DNA of 39,567 bases from CALOCV01 sp942491955 (GTDB lineage Bacteria; Chlamydiota; Chlamydiia; Chlamydiales; CALOCV01), in contig CALOCV010000034.1 in assembly GCA_942491955.1 (NCBI GenBank), positions 1-39,567 on the forward strand. The letters are read 5' to 3'. Position 1 is the first letter of the stretch. Each line of letters starts with the position of its first letter. Of the stretch, positions 24,393 to 33,664 are shown one piece after another. Under the pieces are notes generated by a model, which was given only the letters and a program-made list of their open reading frames with translations, was not told the origin of the DNA and did not search any database. The position numbers were made by a program, and so were the translations under genes.

Positions 24393-26878
24393 TTACCTAT
24401 TTTTCGAAGGCCCTTTGAGAATTTCAGGAGCTTGCATTTTTTGTTGCAATCGCCTTTTTGTCCACCATTGCTGGAGCATACCTAGAAGAGTACTTGAGAG
24501 GAAATAGATGATCAATCCAGATGGCATATTGTAGAAAATAAATGTGAACAAGACGGCAGTAAAGGTTCCCATCGCTTGTTGCTGCCTCTGCTGATCGGTG
24601 AGTTGTGTTGGATCTTTTGGAAGAGCAGAGAAAAGCTTCGATTGGACGAAGAAGGTCAAACCCAAGAGAAAAGGGAGGAGATGGAACTCGGTTCCAAAGA
24701 AAGGAATCCAGGTATCCCAACGAAATAAGACATCAGGAGCGGCAAGGTTATTAATCCACCCAGGGATAAAGCTAGCACCACGGAGGGCAAAACTCGATTT
24801 GAGAAGATCAAACATCCCGATGAGGAAGGGCATTTGAATCAAAAGAGGGAAACAACCCGACAAAGGATTCACACCCGCTTCGCGATACAGTGCCATGGTT
24901 TCTAATTGCCTTTTTTGGGATCGCTTTTCAGTTTTGCCTGTAGGGCTTGAACCTTCGGAGCTATCATTTGCATTTTCATCATCGACTTGGCAGACCATGC
25001 GTTAAGGGGATAAAGCATGACACGCAAAGCGATGGTGAGGAGGATAATGGAAAAAGCCCAAGATCCCGTCCATTGGTGGAAGAGATTCATCAAAAGGAAG
25101 AGAAATTTTGCAAAAGGCTGGGAAATGAAGGCAAACCATCCGTGAAATGTTTGGGAAGCGATATAATCAGGGGTGTATCCCGTTTCTGGATTTGCAAACG
25201 TCTGATCCACTTGATTCAAGATGCGAGAATCGTAAGGACCAGCAAAGAAGCGGAACGACATTTCGCCCCCTTTCTCTTGCAAGGGAAGATAGGTCATGTA
25301 TCCGGGTAACTTTTCAGGAGAAAAACGGTTGCCATCATCAATTTCGATGAGACGAGAAGGGACCACTTCTCCCGGAACTTTCGATACACGCAATCCCGGA
25401 TCCATAGCGGTAAGAGGATCCATGATGATCCCAAAAAAACCGTTTCCATTGCTGATCCAGTTGGGGTAAATAGAAGAAATCGTCGTTGCTTCTTTTGGAG
25501 GATCCATTTTAATAACGTCCGCCTTTTTCTGTCGCGTGACCCGGTATTTGATCGAAGGAGCAGGAGCATTGGAAATGATTTCGACTTCAGGAACTCCTGA
25601 GGTAAGCCAGAGACCCCGCGCATTACCCTCGATGGCAATGTGGAGATCAAAGCAATAGGGAGCTTGTATCGATGGATCGGGGAGGGTATAGGTCTTTGTC
25701 ACTTTGCGGTAAGGAAGCGAGGCTTGAAAAACGATTTTTTGAGAAGAAAATTCTTTCACTTCATAAATCGTTTGTGCCACTTCCGGATAGGGAGAGATCA
25801 CATTCGATGCATAGTATTCGGGACCTACATGATAGGAACGGCGAGGTTTTTCAGCGATGAGATCACGGCGAAGAAGGGGATAGTATCCACCAAAAGCTCC
25901 CTCTTCGTAAAAAGTCGCTTTTCCATTTTTCCCCACTTGGTAGTATCCATAAAGAGGGAAGTGTGCATTGACAGGATGATTGTCGAGAATATCCCGATCG
26001 TATTGGATTGGTTTGACAACACTGATCGAGTTGCTTTCAGACCGGAAAGGGAGATTGATTTCAGCAACGGATCCTCCAAAATTGGAAAAATCCAGCTGGA
26101 GCGTTTCATTTTCTAGGACAAACAGCTTCTCTTGGCCCGTTGCACCGGAAGGAGGTATCTCTTCTTGTAGAGAATGGGCAAGAAAAGGAAGAAAAGAGGG
26201 CCAAGATTGCCACTCTTCGATGGTATTCCATTCATTGTTATAGAGACCGACTGGGCGATAACCTTCACCAGTTTTTAAAAGAGCGATACCGTACAAAGGT
26301 TGCGGGAGGGATGTATACCTCTGCTCTTCTTGGGGAAGTTCCTGAGATAGTGTATTGATTTCTTGTGACAAAAGAGAAAAATTACCATCGGTATACGTTC
26401 CGTAGAAGATGCGTGGCGGGGTGAGTGGGTCATCAAAAAATTCAACGAGTTGAATATCAAATGTTCCTATAGGGGGGAGTGCAACCGTTGGCATTTTTTC
26501 TGTTGTATTGGAGCGATAGAGGACCAGAGGGACGCTATCCAGCTCTTCTAAAGCGAGTGGGGTGCTGTTAGCATAGGTTGTTTCTGGGAGAACCTGCTTC
26601 CATGGAAACGTAAGGTAATAGGTTCCATTCTGGATGGCGTGGGCGATGGTCGCCTTGTCGCTAGCTTCTGAAGAAAGAGAAATAATAGGAAGAGAAGTAG
26701 CTGAAGCGGTTTTTTCCTCGATTTCTTCTTGAAGCGTCGCAATGCGTTGATGGATCCATTCATTTCTTTCTTGTCTCCATTCGAGCATCTCTTTGCTGCG
26801 CTGAGAATGGAAAAAAAAATTAACTCCAAAGAGAATAACGAGAAGACCAATAAGTCCAAAAATAGTTCTTTTTTCCAT
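24393..26878 (-). CDS. yidC: Membrane protein insertase YidC (frameshifted)
   Basis: YidC inserts and folds inner-membrane proteins. The start is ATG at 26878 (MEKRTIFGLIGLLVILFG, first membrane helix), with a weak AGGA upstream. A large periplasmic domain follows. FFAGPYDSRIL and WAFSIILLTIALRVMLYPL begin the conserved 60-kDa core, and MMKMQMIAPKVQALQAKLKSDPKK leads to a premature stop at 24902. One extra A in the A6 run (T6 at 24911-24916) gives KRQLETMALYREAGVNPLSGCFPLLIQMP and the rest of the core to 24393. The repaired length is about 828 residues, fitting chlamydial YidC. The gene is essential, so a real inactivating mutation is unlikely; sequence error, or slippage on A6, are the alternatives. 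Confidence 0.93.
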
Positions 26879-26891
26879 ACGTAAAAATATC

Positions 26892-27569
26892 CTAAAAAAT
26901 GAGATTGAGATGTCCTGAACCGGCGTGATCGATCGCTTTTTGTGGGTTTTCCCAGGCAAGGGAGGGTAAGCTTAAAATGGATAAAGCACAACGGGTAATC
27001 AGTACGAGATCCAACGACAACGCATGGATCGTTTTGGTTAAATGGAGGACCAAATAGTAAATCGATTTCGCAGTCAGTTCCCCTGCCGCTGTAACAAGTG
27101 CAAAGGGAAAAAGAAGGGTTTCAAAAACAGAAGAACACCGCCTGATGTGGTCCTTTAATACTTTAGAGTGTAGAGGAGAGAGATTGACGCCTTGAGGATC
27201 TTTTGGATCGATCAATTCCATTCTCCGTAAAATCCGCTCTCCCCAGATCGGTTTGCACCAAAGAGCAGGAGTAACAAGAAAAAGAGCAGCAACGACCCAA
27301 CCGACCTTTTTGATGCCGCTGAGTACAGTGCACCCAATCATCGCACCATTGACACATTGTCGGTTGATCATTCGTAGGGTCAGCTCTCCACACGAAAAAA
27401 ACGAAGTGACCGGCAATAAAAGAGTTAAAGCGCGTTGTGTTCGCAATAAGCGTTTATCTCCACTTTTTTTTCCATGATGGTGCACCTTTTCTAGGTAGAG
27501 GAGGTGCGTGCTGAGAAGCTGTGGTTGGTAAACGTCAAGAAAAAGTTTTCCTTGAAAAATCGTTGTCAT
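26892..27569 (-). CDS. Hypothetical membrane-associated protein
   Basis: 225 residues from the ATG at 27569; an in-frame TTG at 27587 is also possible. I do not recognise the family. Two hydrophobic blocks appear to be an internal duplication: LTLLLPVTSFFSCGELTLRMI and LLFPFALVTAAGELTAKSIYYLV, each followed by another hydrophobic stretch (VGWVVAALFLVTPALWC and LDLVLITRCALSILSLPSL). No signal peptide is seen. It ends 13 bases before the yidC start, so it is probably co-transcribed with yidC and dnaA. This style of paired-hydrophobic hypothetical protein is common in Chlamydiota, where many are membrane or inclusion-associated, but nothing here proves that. Confidence 0.6.
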   Translation of the reverse strand: MTTIFQGKLFLDVYQPQLLSTHLLYLEKVHHHGKKSGDKRLLRTQRALTLLLPVTSFFSCGELTLRMINRQCVNGAMIGCTVLSGIKKVGWVVAALFLVTPALWCKPIWGERILRRMELIDPKDPQGVNLSPLHSKVLKDHIRRCSSVFETLLFPFALVTAAGELTAKSIYYLVLHLTKTIHALSLDLVLITRCALSILSLPSLAWENPQKAIDHAGSGHLNLIF

Positions 27570-27682
27570 AAAATCACTCACGTGCAAATAGGGTAACTAG
27601 AAATGCTTTTTTTGAAAAGAGAGGAGAATAAATTTTATATCAAACGCGATGATCCAATAAGGGTTGTACCTTTGGCACAAAT

Positions 27683-27769
27683 ATACCCAAACAACTTCGA
27701 ATTGGTCTGGGTTTTCTTGACGTCCTTTTGATAAACACATAAATCCAATCCTTGAAGTTGTTTGGGTAT
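27683..27769. repeat. Inverted pair of the ATACCCAAACAACTTC unit
   Basis: The left arm ATACCCAAACAACTTC plus GAATTGG (27683-27705) is inverted relative to the right arm CCAATCCTTGAAGTTGTTTG plus GGTAT (27745-27769), with a 39-base spacer. The arms match over 23 positions with a 2-base insertion. The pair lies between the divergent genes ending its minus-strand start at 27569 and murF at 27825. Single copies occur at 8209-8233 and 14711-14727. It may be a small foldback element or a duplicated regulator site. Confidence 0.75.
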
Positions 27770-27780
27770 CATCATTTTGT

Positions 27781-27810
27781 TTGACTTTTTTTTTCATTCC
27801 TCTGCAAAAT
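27781..27810 (+). promoter_or_regulatory. Possible promoter of the murF-ftsW cluster
   Basis: TTGACT (27781-27786) and CAAAAT (27805-27810) are 18 bases apart, immediately downstream of the inverted repeat pair and 15 bases before the murF ATG. The short distance to the start makes it tentative. Confidence 0.3.
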
Positions 27811-27824
27811 CCTGTTCGGAAAGT

Positions 27825-29195
27825 ATGTCTATGTTATTGCACGATTTAATTCGTCTTATCGAAACTCCTTTTTCCCCTAGCCATGATCGCGTCATCCGTT
27901 CATTTCAGGTCGATAGCCGTCAAATTTCTTCCGGAGATATTTTCTTCGCTCTTCCCGGAGAACGAACCGATGGACACCATTTTTTGCACAAAGTCGCAGA
28001 TCAAGGGGCTATCGGAGCCGTTGTTCGAGCCGACTTTTTACAAAAACAATCGGTAGCATTCCCTTCAATGGACCTCATTCCTGTCGATGACGTGCTCGAT
28101 AGTATGCAAAAAATAGCTCAACAGCTTTTTTTTCAATCCCGCATCCCAACCATTGGGATTACCGGATCCGTCGGAAAAACCACGACAAAATGTTTTCTCC
28201 ATACCCTTCTCGAAAGAAAGTATCGCGTTACCGTTTCACCAAAAAATTATAACTCTCAGATAGGAATTCCTTTGACGATTCTCAATCACATTCGCGGTGA
28301 TGAGGATTGGTTGATTTTGGAATTGGCAATGACACACAAAGGGAATATTGCACAGCTAACGACCATCGCCCCTCCCGATATCGCACTATTAATCAGCGTA
28401 GAACTCGTTCATGCTTGTAATTTTTCAGGTAAAAGAGAGATTGCTTTAGCTAAAGGAGAGATTTTCTCTCAGCCCCAAACAAGAAAGGGGATTGTCGCTC
28501 AGGGAATTCCTTATGAGAAAAAAATTATTCAAATGGGCAGAAGTCAGAAAAAAACATTTGGAACTTCTTGCTCTGCTGACGTCTCTTTTTTTTGCGATGC
28601 AAAGGGCATTCATATTCAAGAAGGAAAAGAACATGTGACCCTGCACCATTTTCCTTTCCGCGCACCTCACCTTCTCCATAATTTTGTTGCAGCAGCCCTT
28701 GTCGCTCGCGAAGTAGGATTGTCCTGGAACGAAATTCAAGAGAGAATTCCTTCTCTTTATCTTCCGGAAAAACGGTTTGCTTGGATCGAGAAGGGGGGCG
28801 TCCTTTTTTTAAACGATGCCTATAATGCATGTGAGGTCTCCATGAAAGCAGCTCTAGAAGAAGTGGGGAGTCGGGAAACAGAGGGCAAAAAAATTGCTGT
28901 GATCGGTTCAATGATGGAACTAGGAGCCTTTTCCGAAGAGTGCCACCGCCGTGTAGGGGAACATGCATTAGAACATGTTGACAGAATCTTGTGTTATGGG
29001 GAAGAATGTAGGCCCATTTACCACCTTTGGCAAGAAAAACAACGATCTGTTGATCTCTTTTTGCATAAAAAAGATTTATTACAAACCCTTCATAATGAGG
29101 TGCGTCAAGGCGATCTCGTTCTTTTAAAGGGATCTTCTTCCAAAGCCCTTTGGGAGGTAGTCGATGCATGGAACAACGGATCTATAACTGAGTAG
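27825..29195 (+). CDS. murF: UDP-N-acetylmuramoyl-tripeptide--D-alanyl-D-alanine ligase
   Basis: About 456 residues. It adds D-Ala-D-Ala to UDP-MurNAc-tripeptide using ATP in the cytoplasm. Mur-ligase motifs are FQVDSRQISSGDIFFALPGE (N-terminal uridine-binding domain), ITGSVGKTTTK (P-loop), KNYNSQIGIPLTILN, LELAMTHKGNI, APHLLHNFVAAALVA and LNDAYNACEVSMKAAL. I chose the ATG at 27825; the next ATG at 27831 is equally plausible, with GGAAAG upstream. Open frame extends further upstream to a TTG at 27762 but runs into the inverted repeat. It is first in the peptidoglycan/division cluster, in the order known from Chlamydia. Confidence 0.94.
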   Translation: MSMLLHDLIRLIETPFSPSHDRVIRSFQVDSRQISSGDIFFALPGERTDGHHFLHKVADQGAIGAVVRADFLQKQSVAFPSMDLIPVDDVLDSMQKIAQQLFFQSRIPTIGITGSVGKTTTKCFLHTLLERKYRVTVSPKNYNSQIGIPLTILNHIRGDEDWLILELAMTHKGNIAQLTTIAPPDIALLISVELVHACNFSGKREIALAKGEIFSQPQTRKGIVAQGIPYEKKIIQMGRSQKKTFGTSCSADVSFFCDAKGIHIQEGKEHVTLHHFPFRAPHLLHNFVAAALVAREVGLSWNEIQERIPSLYLPEKRFAWIEKGGVLFLNDAYNACEVSMKAALEEVGSRETEGKKIAVIGSMMELGAFSEECHRRVGEHALEHVDRILCYGEECRPIYHLWQEKQRSVDLFLHKKDLLQTLHNEVRQGDLVLLKGSSSKALWEVVDAWNNGSITE

Positions 29196-29203
29196 AAACG
29201 ACT

Positions 29204-30421
29204 TTGATTTTTTTCTTTATACATTTATGTAAAATTTTTTTTTCACTGCGGATCCCAACAGCATTTACCTACGTTTCAACGCGAATGCTGCTAGCAGCAG
29301 CAACATCTCTTCTCCTTTCCGTTTTTTTAGGTCCTTGGTTCATTCAGAAACTCACACAATGGAAAATTGGCGATATCATTCGGAAAGAAGAAGCTCCTCT
29401 TTTAGGACAGCTGCACGCAAAAAAGGAAAATACACCGACAATGGGGGGGATGTTGATCCTTTTTTCCATGCTTATCTCACTACTGTTGTGGATGGATTTG
29501 CGCAACGTTTTTACCTTGTTGCTCTTCGTCACAACACTGTTTTTGGGAGGTGTGGGGTTCTACGATGATTGGGCAAAAATTCGATGGAAAAACGGAAAAG
29601 GGATTTCAGCAAAGACAAAATTCTGTTTACAAAGTTTTTTAGCCCTTTTTATTGCCCTATACATGCTGTATCCTCCCGTTTCTGAAGCCATTCATATAGG
29701 GAAGTGGTGGGCACCACCCCAAGTGAAAGAAATGGTCTCTCTTGAGATTAAGAAAGAAGGGGGCAAAATCGAAACCCTCTCTCTTCAAGAATACGCTTCA
29801 CGTGTGTACATTCCGTTTTTTAAAGGACCCGTTTGGATTGCTTCAGGCTTCGGATTGCTTCTGCTCGCTCTTTTTTTTGTGATTGTCATTAATGGCTCTT
29901 CCAATGGAGTGAATCTATCCGATGGATTGGACGGATTAGCTGCAGGATTGCTTATCATCGTTGCAGGGACTTTTGCCCTCTTTGCCTTTCTTTCCAATCA
30001 TGTCGTGATCGCGCGATACCTTCATATTCTCTATATCGAAGGGAGCGGAGAAATCGCTGTCTATCTCCTTGCTTTTGTCGGTGCCTCCCTCGGATTTCTA
30101 TGGTATAACGGCTACCCCGCCGAGATCTTTATGGGAGACACAGGCTCTCTTCCATTAGGAGGCATCCTCGGCGTTGCGGCGATTTTATTGCGCAGAGAGT
30201 TTCTTCTCGCTCTTGTCGGAGGAATTTTTGTTGCTGAAGCCCTCTCTGTAATCCTCCAAGTAATCAGTTGGCGCTACCGGAAAAAAAGGATATTCCTCTG
30301 CGCACCTCTCCACCACCATTTTGAATATCGAGGATGGCATGAGATGAAAGTCGTTCTTCGATTCTGGATTATCGGTGTTTTACTTGCTATCATCGGGTTA
30401 GTCTCCTTAAAATTTCAATGA
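29204..30421 (+). CDS. mraY: Phospho-N-acetylmuramoyl-pentapeptide transferase
   Basis: 405 residues, about 10 membrane helices. MraY moves phospho-MurNAc-pentapeptide onto undecaprenyl phosphate, making lipid I. Catalytic motifs are YDDWAKIRWKNGKGISAKTK (Asp-Asp about 121-122), NGVNLSDGLDGLAAG, FMGDTGSLPLGG and PLHHHFEYRGWHE. It is longer than typical (about 340-360) because of a hydrophilic insert at about 165-205 (WWAPPQVKEMVSLEIKKEGG onward). The start is a TTG at 29204 with no good ribosome site; the first in-frame ATG is codon 28, but the residues before it (YVSTR) look conserved with chlamydial MraY. It starts 8 bases after murF. Confidence 0.93.
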   Translation: MIFFFIHLCKIFFSLRIPTAFTYVSTRMLLAAATSLLLSVFLGPWFIQKLTQWKIGDIIRKEEAPLLGQLHAKKENTPTMGGMLILFSMLISLLLWMDLRNVFTLLLFVTTLFLGGVGFYDDWAKIRWKNGKGISAKTKFCLQSFLALFIALYMLYPPVSEAIHIGKWWAPPQVKEMVSLEIKKEGGKIETLSLQEYASRVYIPFFKGPVWIASGFGLLLLALFFVIVINGSSNGVNLSDGLDGLAAGLLIIVAGTFALFAFLSNHVVIARYLHILYIEGSGEIAVYLLAFVGASLGFLWYNGYPAEIFMGDTGSLPLGGILGVAAILLRREFLLALVGGIFVAEALSVILQVISWRYRKKRIFLCAPLHHHFEYRGWHEMKVVLRFWIIGVLLAIIGLVSLKFQ

Positions 30422-31746
30422 TCAAAAACGTGGAAAATAGACAAAAAATCTTAGTATTGGGCTACGGCGTTTCTGGTCGTTCCATGACACGCTTTTTCCA
30501 GAAAAATCAGGCCGCTGTCACCGTTGTCGACCGCTGTATTCCAACAGAACAAGAAGAAAATGTTACCTATCTTATCGAGGACCAACCCATCGATATAACG
30601 CACTACTCCCTCTTTGTTCCCTCTCCTGGAATTCCACGAACCCACCCCCTTTATTTGCAAGCGCGCAAAAAAAACGTACCCATTGCTGGAGAAATCGAAA
30701 TTGCTTGCAGACAACGCATCCATCAAAAAAAAATTGCCATCACAGGAACCAACGGAAAAACGACTGTAACACTACTCATCACACACATGTTGAATAGGTC
30801 AGGGGTTCTGGCTCAAAGTACGGGAAATGTGGGTCTGCCCTTGATCGATAGCGATGAAGAAGGAGTGCTAGTGACAGAATTGAGCTCTTTTCAGCTGGAA
30901 ACGGTATCGACAAAAGGATTTCATCACGGCGCCTTGCTGAATATCTCCCCCGATCATCTCGATCGATATGCCGATTTCAAAGAATATGCTAAAACAAAAA
31001 TTTCTCTCTTTTCGCTGATTGATGAAGGCGGAACAGCTCTTTTGCCCGCTCACGGAAAAAACATCTGGAAAACTTGGTTACCAAAAAGAAAGTACGCTAC
31101 TTTTGGCAAAAATCAAAAAAATACCTTTTCTACAGATGGATGTTTTTTGTATGAATATGGAGAGAAAAGAGAGGCTTTGCCCAAGGTGCTTCAGGGAAAA
31201 TATTCTTACCATACCGAAAACTTTCTTGCCGCCTACGGAATGTGTCGCGCTTTTGCTGTTTCTCCAAAAGAAATCATTGCAAGCTATGCGACATTTACTC
31301 ATCCTCGTCACCGGATGGAATATGTAGGAGAGATGAATGGAGTGACGTTTTTTAACGATAGCAAAGGAACCAATGAAGATGCGGTCGTTAAAGCGGTAGA
31401 ACTATTGGAGAAAAATATTATCCTTCTTGTCGGCGGACAAGAGAAAGGGGGAGACTATGCCTCCTGGAAAAACGCATTCCAAAAAAGAGTGAAACAACTC
31501 ATTTGTTTCGGCGATGCAGGACCACGGATCGCCCATCTTTTTGAAGATGAAATCTCTGTCCATCCGAAAAAAACGCTTGCAGAAGCCATTGAATGTGCAT
31601 TTTCTCTTGCAAAAGAGGGGGATTTTGTGATACTGTCACCAGGGTGTTCAAGCTATGATCAGTTCAATAACTACATCGAACGTGGAAACCAGTTTACCCA
31701 GATCGTTCGCGAGCGAATCTATCAAAGGGATGGGGATGAGTCGTAA
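30418..31746 (+). CDS. murD: UDP-N-acetylmuramoylalanine--D-glutamate ligase
   Basis: 442 residues. It adds D-Glu to UDP-MurNAc-L-Ala. Motifs are ILVLGYGVSGRSMTRF (N-terminal Rossmann-like uridine site), ITGTNGKTTVT (P-loop, about 117-127), ELSSFQLE, NISPDHLDRYADF, THPRHRMEYVGE, FFNDSKGTNEDAVV and LLVGGQEKGGDY. The start overlaps the mraY stop (ATGA). The 3' end overlaps the LysM gene's start by 11 bases. All catalytic blocks look intact. Confidence 0.95.
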   Translation: MIKNVENRQKILVLGYGVSGRSMTRFFQKNQAAVTVVDRCIPTEQEENVTYLIEDQPIDITHYSLFVPSPGIPRTHPLYLQARKKNVPIAGEIEIACRQRIHQKKIAITGTNGKTTVTLLITHMLNRSGVLAQSTGNVGLPLIDSDEEGVLVTELSSFQLETVSTKGFHHGALLNISPDHLDRYADFKEYAKTKISLFSLIDEGGTALLPAHGKNIWKTWLPKRKYATFGKNQKNTFSTDGCFLYEYGEKREALPKVLQGKYSYHTENFLAAYGMCRAFAVSPKEIIASYATFTHPRHRMEYVGEMNGVTFFNDSKGTNEDAVVKAVELLEKNIILLVGGQEKGGDYASWKNAFQKRVKQLICFGDAGPRIAHLFEDEISVHPKKTLAEAIECAFSLAKEGDFVILSPGCSSYDQFNNYIERGNQFTQIVRERIYQRDGDES

Positions 31747-32407
31747 AGACGCGATCGTCATGGCAATTTTGCTAAATATGGGGCTTCTTGCTCTTCTCTT
31801 TGCTACAGCCGTTGTACGCGAAGAGAAAAGCGCAGTCGCATCCATCATAACCCCCCCCCTATCCATCTCTTCCCCCACTAAAGAAACGCCTTCTCCACAA
31901 CCTCTCGTCTTCTCACCACCACCCACTCCAATAACAACCTCACAAAAAGAACCTCTCGCATCAACAAAACCAACAGTAAACTCCATTGCGTCACCCCCCC
32001 CCATAGAGAAAAAAGAAATAATAGCCGCAACCTCCTCCGTTGCACCTGTTAATCAACAACGCATCATTGAAGTTGTCGTAAAAGAAGGCGATGCCTTAGA
32101 AAAAATCGCTCGAGCACACAAAACAACCGTCGCAGCAATCAAAGAGGCAAGTCAACTCACTAACGAGAAAATTCGCGTAGGACAAAAACTCCAAGTGCCT
32201 GTACAAGGAAAAGCTATAGCTACTACAGAAAAACAAGAAGTTGCTAAAACGGCAGAAGGAGAGTACTACACAGTGGAAAGTGGAGATAATCCATGGACCA
32301 TCGCGAAAAAATGCCACGTTCGTTATAGCGATATCGTCGCTCTTAACCACCTTAATGAAGAAAAAGCAAGGAACCTTCAAGCCGGTGACCGCGTCCGTAT
32401 CCGATAA
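31736..32407 (+). CDS. LysM-domain membrane-anchored protein (NlpD-like)
   Basis: 223 residues. I chose the ATG at 31736 with AGGGA five bases upstream. A single N-terminal helix (AIVMAILLNMGLLALLFATAVV) anchors it. A Pro/Ser/Thr-rich linker of about 75 residues follows, then two LysM domains: VVVKEGDALEKIARAHKTT to KLQVPV, and YTVESGDNPWTIAKKCHV to DRVRIR. LysM domains bind peptidoglycan glycan chains. The place between murD and ftsW matches the chlamydial gene annotated nlpD. No C-terminal M23 peptidase domain is present, so it is not a full NlpD. It probably links the division machinery to nascent peptidoglycan. Confidence 0.88.
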   Translation: MSRKDAIVMAILLNMGLLALLFATAVVREEKSAVASIITPPLSISSPTKETPSPQPLVFSPPPTPITTSQKEPLASTKPTVNSIASPPPIEKKEIIAATSSVAPVNQQRIIEVVVKEGDALEKIARAHKTTVAAIKEASQLTNEKIRVGQKLQVPVQGKAIATTEKQEVAKTAEGEYYTVESGDNPWTIAKKCHVRYSDIVALNHLNEEKARNLQAGDRVRIR

Positions 32408-33527
32408 CTTCTCAATCTCTTCCCGAAAAATTAGGGAAACAGAAGCCACCCGTTCTTTCTATTCATTTCTTCTTCTTATCGCCGCCAGCACGGTTTACGT
32501 CCTAGGCCTTGTAATGATCTACGGCGCCACCTCTGCGGAAATGCTCGACCGCGACCTCGCACGCGGCATAGCCCAATCCCTTTTGCGGCAATTGTTCTAT
32601 ACCTCAATCGGAATTCTTCTCGCCTTTGGTAGCTATACCCTAGGAGTCGAGAGATTCATACAAAAAAGCCCCACCCTTTTTTGGGTCGGTACTCTCTTTC
32701 TACTTCTCGTCTTCGTCCCAGGAATAGGAAAAACTGTCAACGGCTCCCACCGATGGATTCACCTGGGGAGCATCTCTTTTCAACCCTCCGAATTCATGAA
32801 ACTCATCACGCCTCTCTATTTCATCCATGCCATTCTTCCCCTACAAAAGGAAGGATTTCCTTTCAAAAAACTCTGCCAACAAGGATGGCCCTTCCTCATC
32901 CCCCTCGCTCTTGTTTTCATTGAACCCAATCACGGTACCGCTGCAGTAATGGGCTTTCTCTTACTTCTCCTGTGCTGGCTAATGGGACTCCCCGCTAAAT
33001 ATTGGGCCCTACCCCTTTGCTGCGCTCTTTTTGCCGGTGGTCTTGTCGCCTCCCAACACTCCTATGTGAAGGGGAGAATCAACGTCTTTCTCCACCCCGA
33101 AAAAGATTTGCTAGGGAAAGGCCATCAACCCTACCAAGCCAAAATCGCCGCAGGATCCGGAAGAATATGGGGAAAAGGTCCAGGAAATAGCTGGCAAAAA
33201 CTCAGCTTCTTGCCCGAAGCACAAAACGACTACATCGCCGCTATCTACGCAGAAGAATATGGCTTTATCGGAATCGCCGGACTCCTCCTCCTCTATGGCC
33301 TTCTTGTGCTCTCCGCCTATGCACTGACTCTATCAACAACCAATAAAGAAACTTTTTATTTCTCCGCTATCGTGACTTCTCTACTCGCTCTCCACGTCTT
33401 TCTCAACCTAGGCGTTGTCTCCGGCCTACTCCCCAGTACAGGACTGAACCTCCCCCTCTTCAGCCAAGGAGGCTCTTCCCTAATGACAAACCTAATAGCC
33501 CTCGGCTTGCTGTGCCACGACCAATAA
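32355..33527 (+). CDS. ftsW: Division-specific SEDS glycosyltransferase FtsW
   Basis: About 390 residues from the ATG at 32355, overlapping the LysM gene by 53 bases. GTG at 32385 is an alternative with AAGGA about 13 bases upstream, and no start lies between the LysM stop and the first helix. About ten membrane helices start at FYSFLLLIAASTVYVLGL. SEDS signatures are NGSHRWIHLGSISFQPSEF, QAKIAAGSGRIWGKGPGNS, QNDYIAAIYAEEYGFIG and LPSTGLNLPLFSQGGSS. FtsW polymerises lipid II at the septum together with a class B PBP, which is not in this window. The cluster ends here with a strong terminator; murG and murC would be next in Chlamydia but are not here. Confidence 0.92.
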   Translation: MKKKQGTFKPVTASVSDNFSISSRKIRETEATRSFYSFLLLIAASTVYVLGLVMIYGATSAEMLDRDLARGIAQSLLRQLFYTSIGILLAFGSYTLGVERFIQKSPTLFWVGTLFLLLVFVPGIGKTVNGSHRWIHLGSISFQPSEFMKLITPLYFIHAILPLQKEGFPFKKLCQQGWPFLIPLALVFIEPNHGTAAVMGFLLLLLCWLMGLPAKYWALPLCCALFAGGLVASQHSYVKGRINVFLHPEKDLLGKGHQPYQAKIAAGSGRIWGKGPGNSWQKLSFLPEAQNDYIAAIYAEEYGFIGIAGLLLLYGLLVLSAYALTLSTTNKETFYFSAIVTSLLALHVFLNLGVVSGLLPSTGLNLPLFSQGGSSLMTNLIALGLLCHDQ

Positions 33528-33534
33528 TCATTGC

Positions 33535-33597
33535 GTAGGATTGCCCAAAAGCTGCCGCTTTTGGGCAATCCTACTGTAAGTTTTTTTTTCTTTTTTT
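33535..33597 (+). terminator. Rho-independent terminator of the murF-ftsW cluster
   Basis: GTAGGATTGCCCAAAAGC (33535-33552) and its perfect 18-bp complement (33557-33574) flank a TGCC loop. After six bases come nine Ts, a C and seven Ts. It lies 8 bases after the ftsW stop. Confidence 0.92.
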
Positions 33598-33632
33598 GGG
33601 GGAACCAGTTCCCCCAAACCCCCTACGGCCGC
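33591..33632. repeat. Palindrome module GGGGGAACCAGTTCCCCC...CCCTACGGCCGC, copy 1
   Basis: A T-run is followed by the palindrome GGGGGAACCAGTTCCCCC (33598-33615) and then CCCTACGGCCGC (33621-33632). The same T-run, palindrome and GGCCGC order recurs at 36559-36602 after gltP. It lies between ftsW and the convergent ankyrin gene. The T-run precedes the hairpin on the plus strand, so this module itself is not a normal terminator. Confidence 0.7.
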
Positions 33633-33664
33633 TAGCGCGCCCTTTTCTTTTACTTACAAAGTCT

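Noticed and set aside
27762..27824. N-terminal extension of murF from a TTG at 27762
   Set aside because: It would translate the repeat arm and a hydrophobic run (ILFDFFFHSS) not typical of MurF. ATG at 27825 fits the family N-terminus.
32241..32354. N-terminal extension of ftsW deep inside the LysM gene
   Set aside because: The extra residues are antisense-like coding from the LysM frame. FtsW needs only a short cytoplasmic N-terminus before its first helix.
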